A program made the position numbers and the translations under genes. 64,000 nucleotides of DNA from positions 15,459,956 to 15,523,955 of the forward strand of contig CM051029.1 of NCBI GenBank assembly GCA_027627225.1. The letters run 5' to 3'. How positions within the stretch are numbered: position 1 is the stretch's first letter; every line of letters starts with the position of its first letter. This DNA is from Congeria kusceri (Eukaryota; Mollusca; Bivalvia; Myida; Dreissenidae). The notes under the pieces were generated by a model. That model was not told the origin of the DNA, did not search any database, and saw only the letters and a program-made list of their open reading frames with translations. This document shows positions 55,286 through 64,000 of this stretch, one piece after another.

Positions 55286-55502
55286 TATTGTGCCTTTTTG
55301 CGTAAATCATTACTAGGGTATGTCTACCAGGTAGCAAATAAGTCTCGAAAAAAAACACAGATATTCGTCAAAAATTTAACTTTGCACAAGCAATTAGCTT
55401 TCAAAACTTTGAAATATTAACAATAAATTATTATAGAACAGTAATAATTCAGTTTTATAAAATTATTTATCGCAGCCAAAAACTGTGAAACTGTGCCTTT
55501 AA
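55286..55502. mobile_element. MITE fragment (ctgtgaaactgtgccttta end)
   Basis: Matches the right two thirds of 57977-58331: catgtctaccaggta-type segment, cagatattcgtca, tttaactttgcacaagcaat and the end ctgtgaaactgtgccttta. Confidence 0.65.
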
Positions 55503-55938
55503 TAATTCATACAAGGAAGACGGTATTATCGATTTTCTTCTGATAAAGAACAACGTTTCAATCGTTTACTTCAATATTGAACTGAAACGCTGTGCAAACA
55601 ATGCCAAAAAAGAAGAACCTGTAGTCAAATTACAAATTACGAACAACTATATAAATATAGGCTTTTTGTGCAAGCTATGGCGTACCGTTTGAGACATATC
55701 TTCAAGGTTTACCTCACTGTTGCTGTATTTTTCATGTTTATATAATTACTTTCTATTTTGCAAGGTTTCAGGAAGCGAAAAAAAGAAATATCAATTTAAA
55801 GAAATGTCTGTACGATGAATACCCAAATATCAAGAATAGTTTATGACATTTTTAATATTTGGCAAATACATCAAATACCAAGTATCGAATACCCTGTTTC
55901 TCTACTCCAAAAATAAAATAAAGAAATTTATTAATTAC

Positions 55939-55941
<3 letters not shown>

Positions 55942-55996
<55 letters not shown>
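55942..55996. repeat. (AAT)18 microsatellite
   Basis: Pure taa repeat of about 54 bp. Confidence 0.95.
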
Positions 55997-55998
<2 letters not shown>

Positions 55999-56169
55999 GA
56001 AATGTTTGTAAAACATGTATGACCCCCGACTTGCAGCCAAGTCGTCAATATGTGCAATTGTTAAGAGTTTTTTTTTAAGATTGTATGTGCACATTAACAC
56101 ATGGAGAGGAAATTAAAGTTGATGCTTTAGAAAGCTCGAAGAAAGATAGAGTATAATTATGAATTTATT

Positions 56170-56680
56170 TTTACAGTCTATTATATAAGGATACATGTTT
56201 TCTGTTTAATTTAAACATCAAATAGGCCAAAACATCTCTAGATATCCTGCGGAAACAAAAATGTTTTACGGAGAAAAAAGTTTTCATGCTACAAGCCCCT
56301 GTGACCTTGACCTTTGACCTGTTGACCTCAAAATGTATAGGCGTCTTCCTTTCCTCCCGAGTAACCAGCATACCAACTTGGATGATCGTAGGTCAAAGCG
56401 TTTTCTACATATCATGCGGAAACGAAATGGTCTACAGAGGAAATAGTTTTCATGTTACAAGCCTGTCAGCTTAACCTTTGACCTGTTGACCTCAAAATTG
56501 ATAGGCGTCTTCCTTTCCTCCCAAGTAACCAGCATACTAACTTAAATGATCGTAGGTCAAAGCGTTCTCTAGATATCGTGCGGAAACGAAATGGTCTACG
56601 GACAGACCGACCGACCATCCGACCGACGGACAGGTGCAAAGCAATATACCCCCATTCTTCTTCGAAGGGGGGCATAATAA
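56170..56680. mobile_element. Element with two 180-bp units and GACCGACCGACC tail
   Basis: Units share tgacctttgacctgttgacctc, aggcgtcttcctttcctccc, gatcgtaggtcaaagcg and cggaaacgaaatggtctac. It ends acggacagaccgaccgacc and ataccccc...gaaggggggcat. Similar in design to 31620-32455. Confidence 0.65.
56291..56331 (-). promoter_or_regulatory. Cluster of AGGTCA-type half-sites in a repeat
   Basis: Minus strand reads gaggtcaacaggtcaaaggtcaaggtcac, with four TCA-ending half-sites spaced as DR2, DR1 and DR0. DR1 of AGGTCA is the binding site of HNF4/RXR-type nuclear receptors. A second copy at 56474-56493 keeps DR2/DR1. Binding is not shown. Confidence 0.35.
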
Positions 56681-57069
56681 TAATAAGAAGAAGAAGAAGA
56701 AGAAGAATTTTACAATGTGGTCTCCAATGAACATACATTAGTCTAGATAAACCAAAACCATGCATGAATAACTTACATGGCTGAACCTCGGTGTTTTATC
56801 AAACAAATTACATAACTGTGCACCATACTTGTCGAGTTTAATCTTGATGAGCATATCTTTGAGCTGATTTAAAATAGTTTATTTTTGTTATTGTTCTTAC
56901 GTCGAATTGCATGACAGTAAATGATACTTAAATTAATTTAAGTAGTAAACACAATTTGCTGAAGAAAAATACAGGATTAGAGATGTTACAACTAAAACTA
57001 ACATGTATTAGTTACCTTGTATAGATCTATTTACGGATCGGATAAGCTAGAAAATACTTTCTTATTGAA

Positions 57070-57263
57070 ATGGCACTGCACAGTCGAGGTGTTTTATTTT
57101 CAATCGCTGTTCTGTTTAACGTGCTACGCGTGGCATTTGGCCGGACGGACTGCGCGCAAATACAATACCAGGATTTCAAAGATATCAGCTCCAGCCATGG
57201 TAAGCTGTACTGCGGGTCCGGGTATCACGAGTGCGGTAACGATGGAAACGCGTGTTGTAACAA
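57070..57263 (+). CDS. Gene B exon 1 (signal peptide and Cys domain)
   Basis: ATG in context ttgaaATGg; 194 nt ending TGTTGTAACAA|GTAGGTC, phase 2. Confidence 0.75.
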
Positions 57264-59269
57264 GTAGGTCACTTAGTGTATTTTCATGACACACATAACT
57301 ACTATTTTATCGCATATCGTTCCACAAGTAGGTCATTCACATTATAATGTCGCATATTGAGTCAAAAGTAGGTCATTTAAGAAATTAGTTTCGCATTATT
57401 TTGATTATCGGCTAATAAACAATGATTTTAAGTTCTGATGCGTATATATATATGAATTAAATAATATACCGCATCCATCAGAACGACATATCATTGTTTA
57501 TTAGCCGATAAACAACGATAATGCAAACATTAGTTCGATTCTAACATGACCGGACCACATTTTCTGCAATTTCAATTCGAACAGTATATTTTACAATTTT
57601 GGAATTACTCTTTCGGGTTGTTTATTGGTAGTTTAACAATGGTGAATTTTGTTCTTTCTCTATAGAAAACTCATGTTAGAAGTCGTGTTTTAGTAAACCA
57701 TATTATAATATCACATCATGAATTAAAAATGTCGCATAGTTTTTAACTGTAATCCAATTATGAGAACATATTAAATCACAAATAGGTCAACTTTGGTCCA
57801 TTAACTAATCAAATATTGGCTTATAAATAGTTTAAGTAGTTCAATAATATATAGTTTACTTCATATATAATAATCACATTTATTTTTGCTTATTCGATTT
57901 GCAAGACATCTTATCAACATAACTTATAAACAAACATACGTATTGTATGTTTCATATATCCGCATGTCTGTGTATGTTAAAGGGACAGTTTCACAGCTTT
58001 AGGTTGGAAAAACAATTATCTAAAAATGGAATGTTAAAACAGCAATGTGTATAGTCTATCGAAACTTTCTGTCTGTAATATGTTGTTTGGTTTTAACATA
58101 ATTATTTTGATACTTATTATATTATTTATATTATTTGCGTAAAACATTACTATGACATGTCTACCAGGTAACACATATGTCTCAAACAGATATTCGTCAG
58201 AAGTTTAACTTTGCACAAGCAATTAACATTCCAAACTTTTGAAATATAAACCATAAATGTATTATTGCACAGGACATAGTCAGTTTTAGAAAAAAAAATT
58301 CAGATCAAAATCTGTGGAACTGCACCTTTTAAAATAATTATCCTCGTTATTTTATTTTTGCAGCGTACAGATTTTCCCAGCTCAACTAACACTGATCATT
58401 CTGGGCCCCGCCACGCTGATTATGGCTGTTGCCTTCTTTGCATTCATCCTGATCAAGTTTATCGCGAGCATTTCCAAGGACCCGACTGAATCTCCGCCGT
58501 CGGTAAGTGGGACCTGGGGTTGGAAAACCAAAAACATCCATAGTTTATCTTTCAATCCGTCTATTTATGTGCCGGTTTGTGTATTGTAATATTTCGAAAA
58601 CTGCATGTACGTTTATTAATCCCTTTCAGTGTTCCCTAAACCCTAATTTGGTGATCCCCCCAGTTTTAGCGATAAAAGCCACATTTTCACGAAAAACTCT
58701 TGAAAATTCAGACTCATTTTACTTAAGACTAATTTCCATATCGAAGGGGTGTACCGGGGTTTGGTAAACCCCCAATTTGACAAGAACTGTCAGAGGGCAG
58801 CACGCTCGACTATTCGAAGTATTTCAGTTGGTACATATTTTGGAAAGTGGAAGGGGCATAAATTGGTTGAAATACAAAGCTGAGTTATGGCAATAATTTC
58901 ATCAATTATATATGTGAATAACCTGTGGTGTTTTGAAGTTACAAGACTTTTGAATATAAACTTTAACCAGAAAATGTATGTGAAAAGGGGCATAACTCTG
59001 TCAAAATACAAAGTATAATTATGGGGCATGTTGCACCTGATGCTGGAGTTAATGAAAAATGTATATTTTATGTTTCAATAAATAACTTGTGTAGTTTTGA
59101 AGTGACAACACTATACACTTTAACCATGATCAGACGCCGACGCCGAGTCAAGTAACTTGGAAAGCTCACCTATTCTTCGAATAGTCGAGCTAAAAACCTT
59201 TCAAAACACTGCAGTTGTGATAACAATAGCTAATAATGAATTCTTTTATTTTCACAGGATTCTTCATAA
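57070..59269 (+). CDS. Small Cys-rich type I membrane protein B (Shisa/CYYR1/WBP1-like)
   Basis: Exons 57070-57263, 58364-58502, 59258-59269; borders AACAA|GTAGGT, tttttgcag|CGTAC, CCGTCG|GTAAGT, ttttcacag|GATTC. Total 345 nt = 114 residues and stop. Signal peptide (GVLFSIAVLFNVLRVAFG), short ectodomain (DCAQIQY, GKLYCGSGYHECG, NACCNN), one helix (LTLIILGPATLIMAVAFFAF + ILIKFIA), then a Pro/Ser tail KDPTESPPSDSS. The intron after CCN splits the Asn codon in phase 2, exactly as in gene A (CCPN), so A and B look like tandem paralogues on the same strand about 5 kb apart. Role unknown; the family contains adaptors that control trafficking and degradation of membrane proteins. Confidence 0.75.
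57476..57690 (+). mobile_element. MITE-like element with aaacaacgataatgc motif
   Basis: Third copy of the family (8215, 49584): tagccgataaacaacgataa, attctaacatgaccgga, tttcggg and a tctatagaaaactcatgttagaa end split over two blocks. Confidence 0.6.
57977..58331. mobile_element. MITE with aaagggacagtttcacagct ends
   Basis: Left gttaaagggacagtttcaca, right ctgtggaactgcacctttta, approximate inverse ends; the right portion matches 55286-55502. Confidence 0.65.
58364..58502 (+). CDS. Gene B exon 2 (transmembrane helix)
   Basis: 139 nt, phase 2 to 0. Begins VQIFPAQLTL and ends ISKDPTESPPS at TCG|GTAAGT. Confidence 0.78.
58780..59196. mobile_element. AGCTGTC-family element, copy with both ends
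   Basis: Begins aagaactgtcagagggcagc + acgctcgactattcgaag and ends cacctattcttcgaatagtc + gagct, with two internal units. It lies in intron 2 of gene B. Confidence 0.7.
59258..59269 (+). CDS. Gene B exon 3 (last three codons and stop)
   Basis: ttttattttcacag|GATTCTTCATAA gives DSS-stop in phase 0. Very short, but reading through from exon 2 leaves the frame within the intron, and this is the first well-formed acceptor in phase. Confidence 0.55.
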   Translation, partial: DSS

Positions 59270-59802
59270 TAACATCCAAAGAGAGTTTGGACATCCAAAT
59301 GGTCATTTCAATTATATATGATTGCCAAGAACATTATGGGTACGACTGCATTTCCTGGAGGAAAACGTTAAAAGGCAGCCGACATGAAAATACTTTCACA
59401 AAAGACTAAGCGTGTTAACGTCAGACGTCACGTGACGGCCCATCTTTATGAAGATTCTTAAGCCATTCTTAACCTAAGTTGAATACGAGTCCAAATCAGA
59501 ATTTGTGTTTGAAGCAGTATGCTTTGGAAAATCTTCATACACTGCATGACTTTGTCAGAAAATCGAATAGTCAAACTTGAGCATTTTAAGATTTTTCTTA
59601 ACTTTCTGCTAAGATTCTTTATAAATATCAACCCTGGGTTACTTTGTTGACTGAGTGTATTTTTGTACATGTTGTAACGTTCAATAATGTTCTTTCTATT
59701 TCCTAAAACATGTCTGCAAACGAAATGTTATTCCAAATAAGTTATATTAATATTTTTAGTGTTGTTAAATTATACTGCGGTTTAATTTTTCAAAATTTTG
59801 TT

Positions 59803-60187
59803 TAAAGGGACCTGTTCACAGATTGGCAAATTGACAATTTTCAAAATTTTGTCATAGATTCCAAAAGGAAAAATACATCAGATATAATCAAACGAAATAA
59901 CAAAACTGGCAAAGAAATATATTGGGAATATAGTCGTTTTTTTTTTTTAATCATCAACTGAAATACATAAAATTATTAAGCGATTGCAACGCTTTCATCG
60001 GTATTTTGGAAAACATGTGTATTACATGTACTTACATACCGTTAAAAATTTACTACTATGATTGAAAGTCAGAACGGCCGAATGGTCAGCACGGCAGACG
60101 TTTGATCCCGGCGGTCGTAGTTTATGCAGGTCAGACATAAAATGACAGTTTTCAAAAAAACGAGAATCTGTGAAAAGTCCCTTTAAC
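59803..60187 (+). mobile_element. TIR element with internal tRNA-like sequence (copy 3)
   Basis: Left TTAAAGGGACCTGTTCACAG + ATTGGCAAATTGACAATTTT; right AATCTGTGAAAAGTCCCTTT. The tRNA-like region (gaacggccgaatggtcagca, 60070-60135) is badly decayed. Confidence 0.8.
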
Positions 60188-60423
60188 CGCTGGTCAAAAT
60201 CCGTCGCCATGTTCACAAATACTTTCATGGGCAAATGTTTGCTTTTACAAAAACAATCAGTTTAATATGCGACTGAATTTTATTAAACAATCAGGACGAC
60301 TCGTCCAAAGTGTATATACAAATATGCAAAATTACATACAATGTGTACCAAATAAATGTTTCGAAGAACAAAATAGGCAAATATACAAATGTACCGGTAC
60401 ATGTTATTTAAGAACTGGAAAGC

Positions 60424-60465
60424 AATAATCAACATTGAAATATTTATATATATATATATTTAAGT
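60424..60465. repeat. (AT)n microsatellite
   Basis: tatttatatatatatatata tract. 60466-60940 holds nothing else recognised. Confidence 0.7.
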
Positions 60466-60944
60466 CTGTTTGTTGTTCTTTTTCTTAAAAAATACGAACA
60501 TATATTCCATTCGAAAAATAGAAATGCAAAAGTATTCTGCAGATGTGTAATTTATGTATGTCCTCCATTTCAATTTTACTATATTTTGTTTCCAAAACGA
60601 CGGCGTCAATGAATAGATGATACTTAAATATAATTGCAACTTTCGGCAGGCCTTTAGAAGTGTGTTCATGCACCTGTATATAAATGGAATAAATACAAAA
60701 TGACATTTCAACACAAATTATAACAAATATCCATATGAATGTACAAAATAAATCAAGAGAAACAATGCAGTTATGAAGGACTATTTGTAACATATTTACA
60801 CAGGCAGATGAAGTCAACAAAGTTTTTATCCATTCTCATTTTGAATGTCATTTGACAATTTTAAAAGTAAAAGAACAAATTAATATGAGGACAGATCACT
60901 TTCGCCGAGACTGGTTATAACCACCTACCGGTATGTAAGTTTTT

Positions 60945-61160
60945 ACACGAATAACTCTAAACCCGTCTATAGACACGAGTAAATAAGTACGAAACACGAC
61001 CGCTTCAGGTACGAAACTATTCGCATAAAGTACGAAACACGACCGCTTCAGGTACGAAACTCGCCGTATAAAGTACGAAAAACAACATTGTCTGAGGTAC
61101 GAAACCAGTCGTGTGAAGTACAAAACACGACTGCTTCAAGTACGAAAAACGACTGATTGG
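60945..61160. repeat. Imperfect repeat gtacgaaacacgaccgcttc downstream of cdc20
   Basis: Four to five loose units of about 30-40 bp alternating agtacgaaacacgaccgctt and aggtacgaaactcgccgta. It begins right after the cdc20 stop, so it probably lies in the 3' UTR. Confidence 0.7.
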
Positions 61161-61165
61161 GGTCG

Positions 61166-61350
61166 TTAGCGAATCCGGGAGCTCTTTAGCATGATCGTTT
61201 CCGGCTGTCCAGTTGGCTTAACGGAAGTGGACTTCTTGCGCTTGTCGACGGCGAAGCAGTTCCAGATGCGGATGGTTTCGTCGGCGGCTGCAGATGCGAC
61301 CATGGTGCAGTCCGGCGACATGGCCAGGTTGAGGACCCGAGCCTTGTGAC
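61166..61350 (-). CDS. cdc20: cdc20 terminal exon (last blade and IR tail)
   Basis: Acceptor atacgttcccag|GTCACAAG; ends CGG-ATT-CGC-TAA. Basic linker [14 protein letters not shown] precedes the tail SSRIR. Confidence 0.93.
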
Positions 61351-63699
61351 CTGGGAACGTATACGAGGGTAAATACGTATAAACCGCCAATCTTCACGAT
61401 ATACATGTATACCGATATTTAAAAAATCCGTTGGTATTCCTTTATTTCCATTAAACATAAGCTGCTCATCCTCTTCTTTCTCGTAATCGTGATCATCAAC
61501 AAATATAAAATAAAATAAGATACAATAAAATCAAGCCAATAGACACACCCACCATAATCATTATTATCGAACACACACTCGAACACATTCCGTAGACATG
61601 TCTTCCCTGGTCGTAGCGTTTCGCCGTATATTATCGTTCAACGACATAACGCGAGTTTCGGAGACTTGCCTAAGACATCTGCTCTTCTGTTTCTCGTAAA
61701 ATGTCGTCAGAAACTCGTGCTGATGTCCTCACAAGTCGTAAAGACTCGTCCACACTTGTACATTGTCGAAGACAAGTCTTCGATTGTCGAACAGATATCG
61801 TAAGCATATCTCGACTGAACTCGTGATAAAAATGTGATTATCGTACATGTGTTGTGTCAATGTCGTGTCAAGATTGAAGAGAACTCGAACAAATGTCGTC
61901 TTGAAACAATTCCGCGACCAACTTGTCCACTTTACGGCGAGTTATAACTCTCCAGAACTCGTACAGAACTCGAAATTCAAATTCGCCACAGTGTGACAGG
62001 GCCTTAAGGTTCTACGAGTTCTGGTGAGTTGTAAATCGCCACAACTCGCCAGATGTCGTGTAGATCTTGTACACACGTCGTTCTTTGTCGCAGTGATGTC
62101 TACTTATGTCTTCTTATGTCGCCAGAACTCGCAAAGTAGCGGCGAGAATTTTAAACCGTTTAAAATTCTCGCCAATTCTCGGCGACATTTTATTCTCGTA
62201 CACGTGTCGAAGACATGTCGAAGGAATCTCGCGCACTCTCAAACACACTCGAACACATTCCGTAGACATGCCTTCCCTTGCCGTAGCGTTACGCCGTATA
62301 TTATCGTTCTACGACATAACCCGAGTTGCTGCGAGTTTAGGAGACTTACCTACGACATCTGCTCGTCCATTTCTCGCAAAATGTCGTCACAAACTCGTGC
62401 TAATGTCATCACAGGTCTTACAGACTCGTCCACACTCGTGCATTGTCGAAGACAAGTCTTCGATTGTCGAACAGATCGTACGCATATCTCAGCTAAACTC
62501 GTGGAAAAATGCGATTATCGTACTTGTGTCGTGTCAATATCGTGTCAAGGCTTAGGAGTACCTGAAACAATTCCGCGACCAACTCGTCCAATTTACGGCG
62601 AGTTATAAGTCGCCAGAACTCGTACATAACTCGACACTCAAATTTGCCACAGTGTGACAGGGCCTTTATGTTTTAGCCGGTGGTGTCGTATTTTCTGTTC
62701 GTTATGCACCTATCAATGTTTTCCCCCGAGGAGGGGGGGGGGGGGGGCGTGAGCGGCGGCCATATACGGGCCTTTAGAATGAAAGCAATTCCCGAGAAGC
62801 GGAAATTTGACCCGAGTGATTCCGGGTCCCGGGGTAATCGATTTTGGTCGGATTTTAGATGCTTTTTTTTTTACCCGGTAATATAGGCCCCCGGTCCATT
62901 AGATAGACATACAGCATCTGCCACTGAGGGGATTTAGACAAATATACTAATATAAAAATTTGTCAAATTCCCCTGGGTCAGCCCGCCGCCCTCCCACCCC
63001 ACCCACCCCCCGAAAATATTAATAGCTGCATTTGCAACTTTAAGCTAAACTTTTCATGAAACATTTCTTGGAATGTTGGAAATAGGCCAATTAACATTTT
63101 TTAAATTTCGGCGTTGATCTGGATGACCCGGCGTCTGGAATCAGAATTTTTAAGGATTTTTACTGGTAATTGCTACAATATGTTGTAAAATTCGTAAACA
63201 TTACCTTCTAGATCTGCTACCTTGCTCAGGTCCGGGTAGCGCCATATTGTCAGCTGATTCTGGGAGAACCCGTGACCGGAAATGAGCTCATTGTGATGCT
63301 GGTTCCAGAGCACTGAGCAAACCTAATTCGGGAACCAGAATGAGATAACACAATGAGTTGTACATGCCTAAAATGGGTACAAGTAAAATTGATGAAACAA
63401 GTGTTGTAAGCAGAATTACCTTAGCTGAAATGTTTGCGCATATGTTTCGTCTGTAAAAAGAATAGTGGGTTTTTGTTCTAAGTAAACGAGGATATCACAT
63501 AACATAACCCAATTACAACAAAAGATCGACATCTTGCACTCTAAAAGAATATGTAAATTACAACATTTCCTACCTGAGACTTAGCGTCAATCGAGGTGAG
63601 TGGACACCCGCTCTGCGCGTTCCACAACCGGATGTGACGGTCCGCCGTACCGCCACCACTCGCCAGGATGTTGTGTTGCCATGGACACCACGCAAGCGC
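61166..63699 (-). CDS. cdc20: Cell division cycle protein 20 (Cdc20/Fizzy), last three exons
   Basis: Exons 63699-63574, 63322-63205, 61350-61166; AG/GT borders and phases 0, 0, 1 fit. They give 142 C-terminal residues and TAA. Cdc20 is the WD40 co-activator of the anaphase-promoting complex. Visible are the blade VLAW-like [20 protein letters not shown] + RHIRLWN, then VCSVLWN and [19 protein letters not shown], then [20 protein letters not shown] + [13 protein letters not shown]. The protein ends Ser-Arg-Ile-Arg: the terminal Ile-Arg tail docks on the APC3/Cdc27 subunit. Sequence details ([10 protein letters not shown], a short tail) fit Cdc20 better than Cdh1/Fzr. The N-terminal half (C-box, KEN, first blades) lies right of base 64000. 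Confidence 0.93.
61552..62667. repeat. Two direct copies of a 430-bp TCG-rich repeat in a cdc20 intron
   Basis: 61572-62006 and 62250-62667 are about 85-90% alike by eye: cacattccgtagacatg, cgccgtatattatcgtt, gacaagtcttcgattgtcga, acaattccgcgaccaact, ccacagtgtgacagggcctt. The spacer 62007-62249 is of the same composition and has a long palindrome (gcggcgagaattttaaaccg / inverse). Confidence 0.85.
62697..63030. mobile_element. G-rich MITE-like element, copy in cdc20 intron
   Basis: gcacctatcaatgttttccc + ccgaggaggggg at the left, then ggcggccatatacgggcctt, tctgccactgaggggattta and aaattcccctgggtcagccc. It belongs to the family at 43440. Confidence 0.6.
63205..63322 (-). CDS. cdc20: cdc20 exon with WD40 blade
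   Basis: Acceptor ccgaattag, donor CTAGAAG|GTAATG; phase 0 to 1. Contains [20 protein letters not shown]. Confidence 0.93.
63574..63699 (-). CDS. cdc20: cdc20 exon with WD40 blade (42 codons)
   Basis: Acceptor gacgttcgcag, donor TCTCAG|GTAGGA; phase 0 to 0. Contains [16 protein letters not shown]. Confidence 0.93.
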
Positions 63700-64000
63700 C
63701 TGCGAACGTCAACGAAATATTTAAAATACACAATTCCGGTTTTGCCACTAGCTTTATAAATTCCTTTATAAATCGGGTGAAAATTGTAAAGACTTAGAGA
63801 CAGGAACATGCTAAAACGGCCAATTTTAGGTAATTCCAGGGCCATAACTGTGCAGTTCGTGCAGTGATGTGATATTATCCCCAGATACATTTTGATAACA
63901 TTTGGCGAAGTACTGATGAAAACTAACTGTTCCACTTAGAGAGCGGGAAAATGTGGTCTAACGACAGACAGACCGACCAAAAAACAAACCGACATTTGCA
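63700..64000. other. cdc20 intron, no recognised feature
   Basis: The right edge has gacagacagaccgaccaaaa, resembling the tail of the 56170 element family; otherwise nothing recognised. Confidence 0.4.

Noticed and set aside
62024..62608. 194-codon frame in the cdc20 intron
   Set aside because: Runs through a duplicated TCG-rich repeat, alternative frame also open, no recognisable domain.

Overview
The window looks like nuclear DNA of a bivalve mollusc, most like Dreissena (zebra or quagga mussel). The evidence is AT-rich sequence, intron-rich animal genes, very dense MITE/SINE and minisatellite content, and a palindromic MITE family that I associate from memory with Dreissena. The genus is an inference; the animal nature is clear from split genes with GT..AG introns.

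Layout. (1) 5025-38769, minus strand: ten consecutive exons of pank4 (pantothenate kinase domain plus the start of the DUF89 domain). They join in phase into 453 codons; the remaining 3' exons lie left of base 1 or are missing. Its introns hold almost all the repeats of the left half. (2) 38916-43055: a TIR-bounded segment just upstream of pank4, holding a 5'-truncated LINE with a 966-codon reading frame. (3) 43056-47390: intergenic repeats (G-rich elements, a tRNA-bearing TIR element, other MITEs). (4) 47398-51658 and 57070-59269, plus strand: two small genes, each coding for a signal peptide, a short Cys-rich ectodomain and one membrane helix. They share a phase-2 intron after a CC-x-N motif, so they are probably tandem paralogues (Shisa/CYYR1/WBP1-like). 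(5) 61166-63699, minus strand: the last three exons of cdc20 (C-terminal WD40 repeats and the terminal Ile-Arg tail), continuing right of the window.

The most striking observation is that many tandem arrays inside pank4 are not random minisatellites. Their units contain copies of the adjacent exon edge with its splice site: the 43-bp array (exon 10 donor), the 81-bp array (exon 8 acceptor), the 121-bp array (exon 5 donor, including the glycine-rich kinase motif), and 70-bp and 42-bp arrays (exon 7 acceptor). A 52-bp array starts at the exon 6 donor, and degenerate copies of the exon 3 and exon 9 edges are scattered in their downstream introns. One copied edge (21423-21455) has become a possible in-phase 33-nt microexon. 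The gene therefore carries more than a hundred sense-strand decoy splice sites.

The long open frames inside the arrays (for example 14590-16596, 15320-16669 and 48496-49332) are by-products of repeat units whose length is a multiple of three and are not listed as genes. All protein identities come from recognising family sequence by eye; no database search was run.
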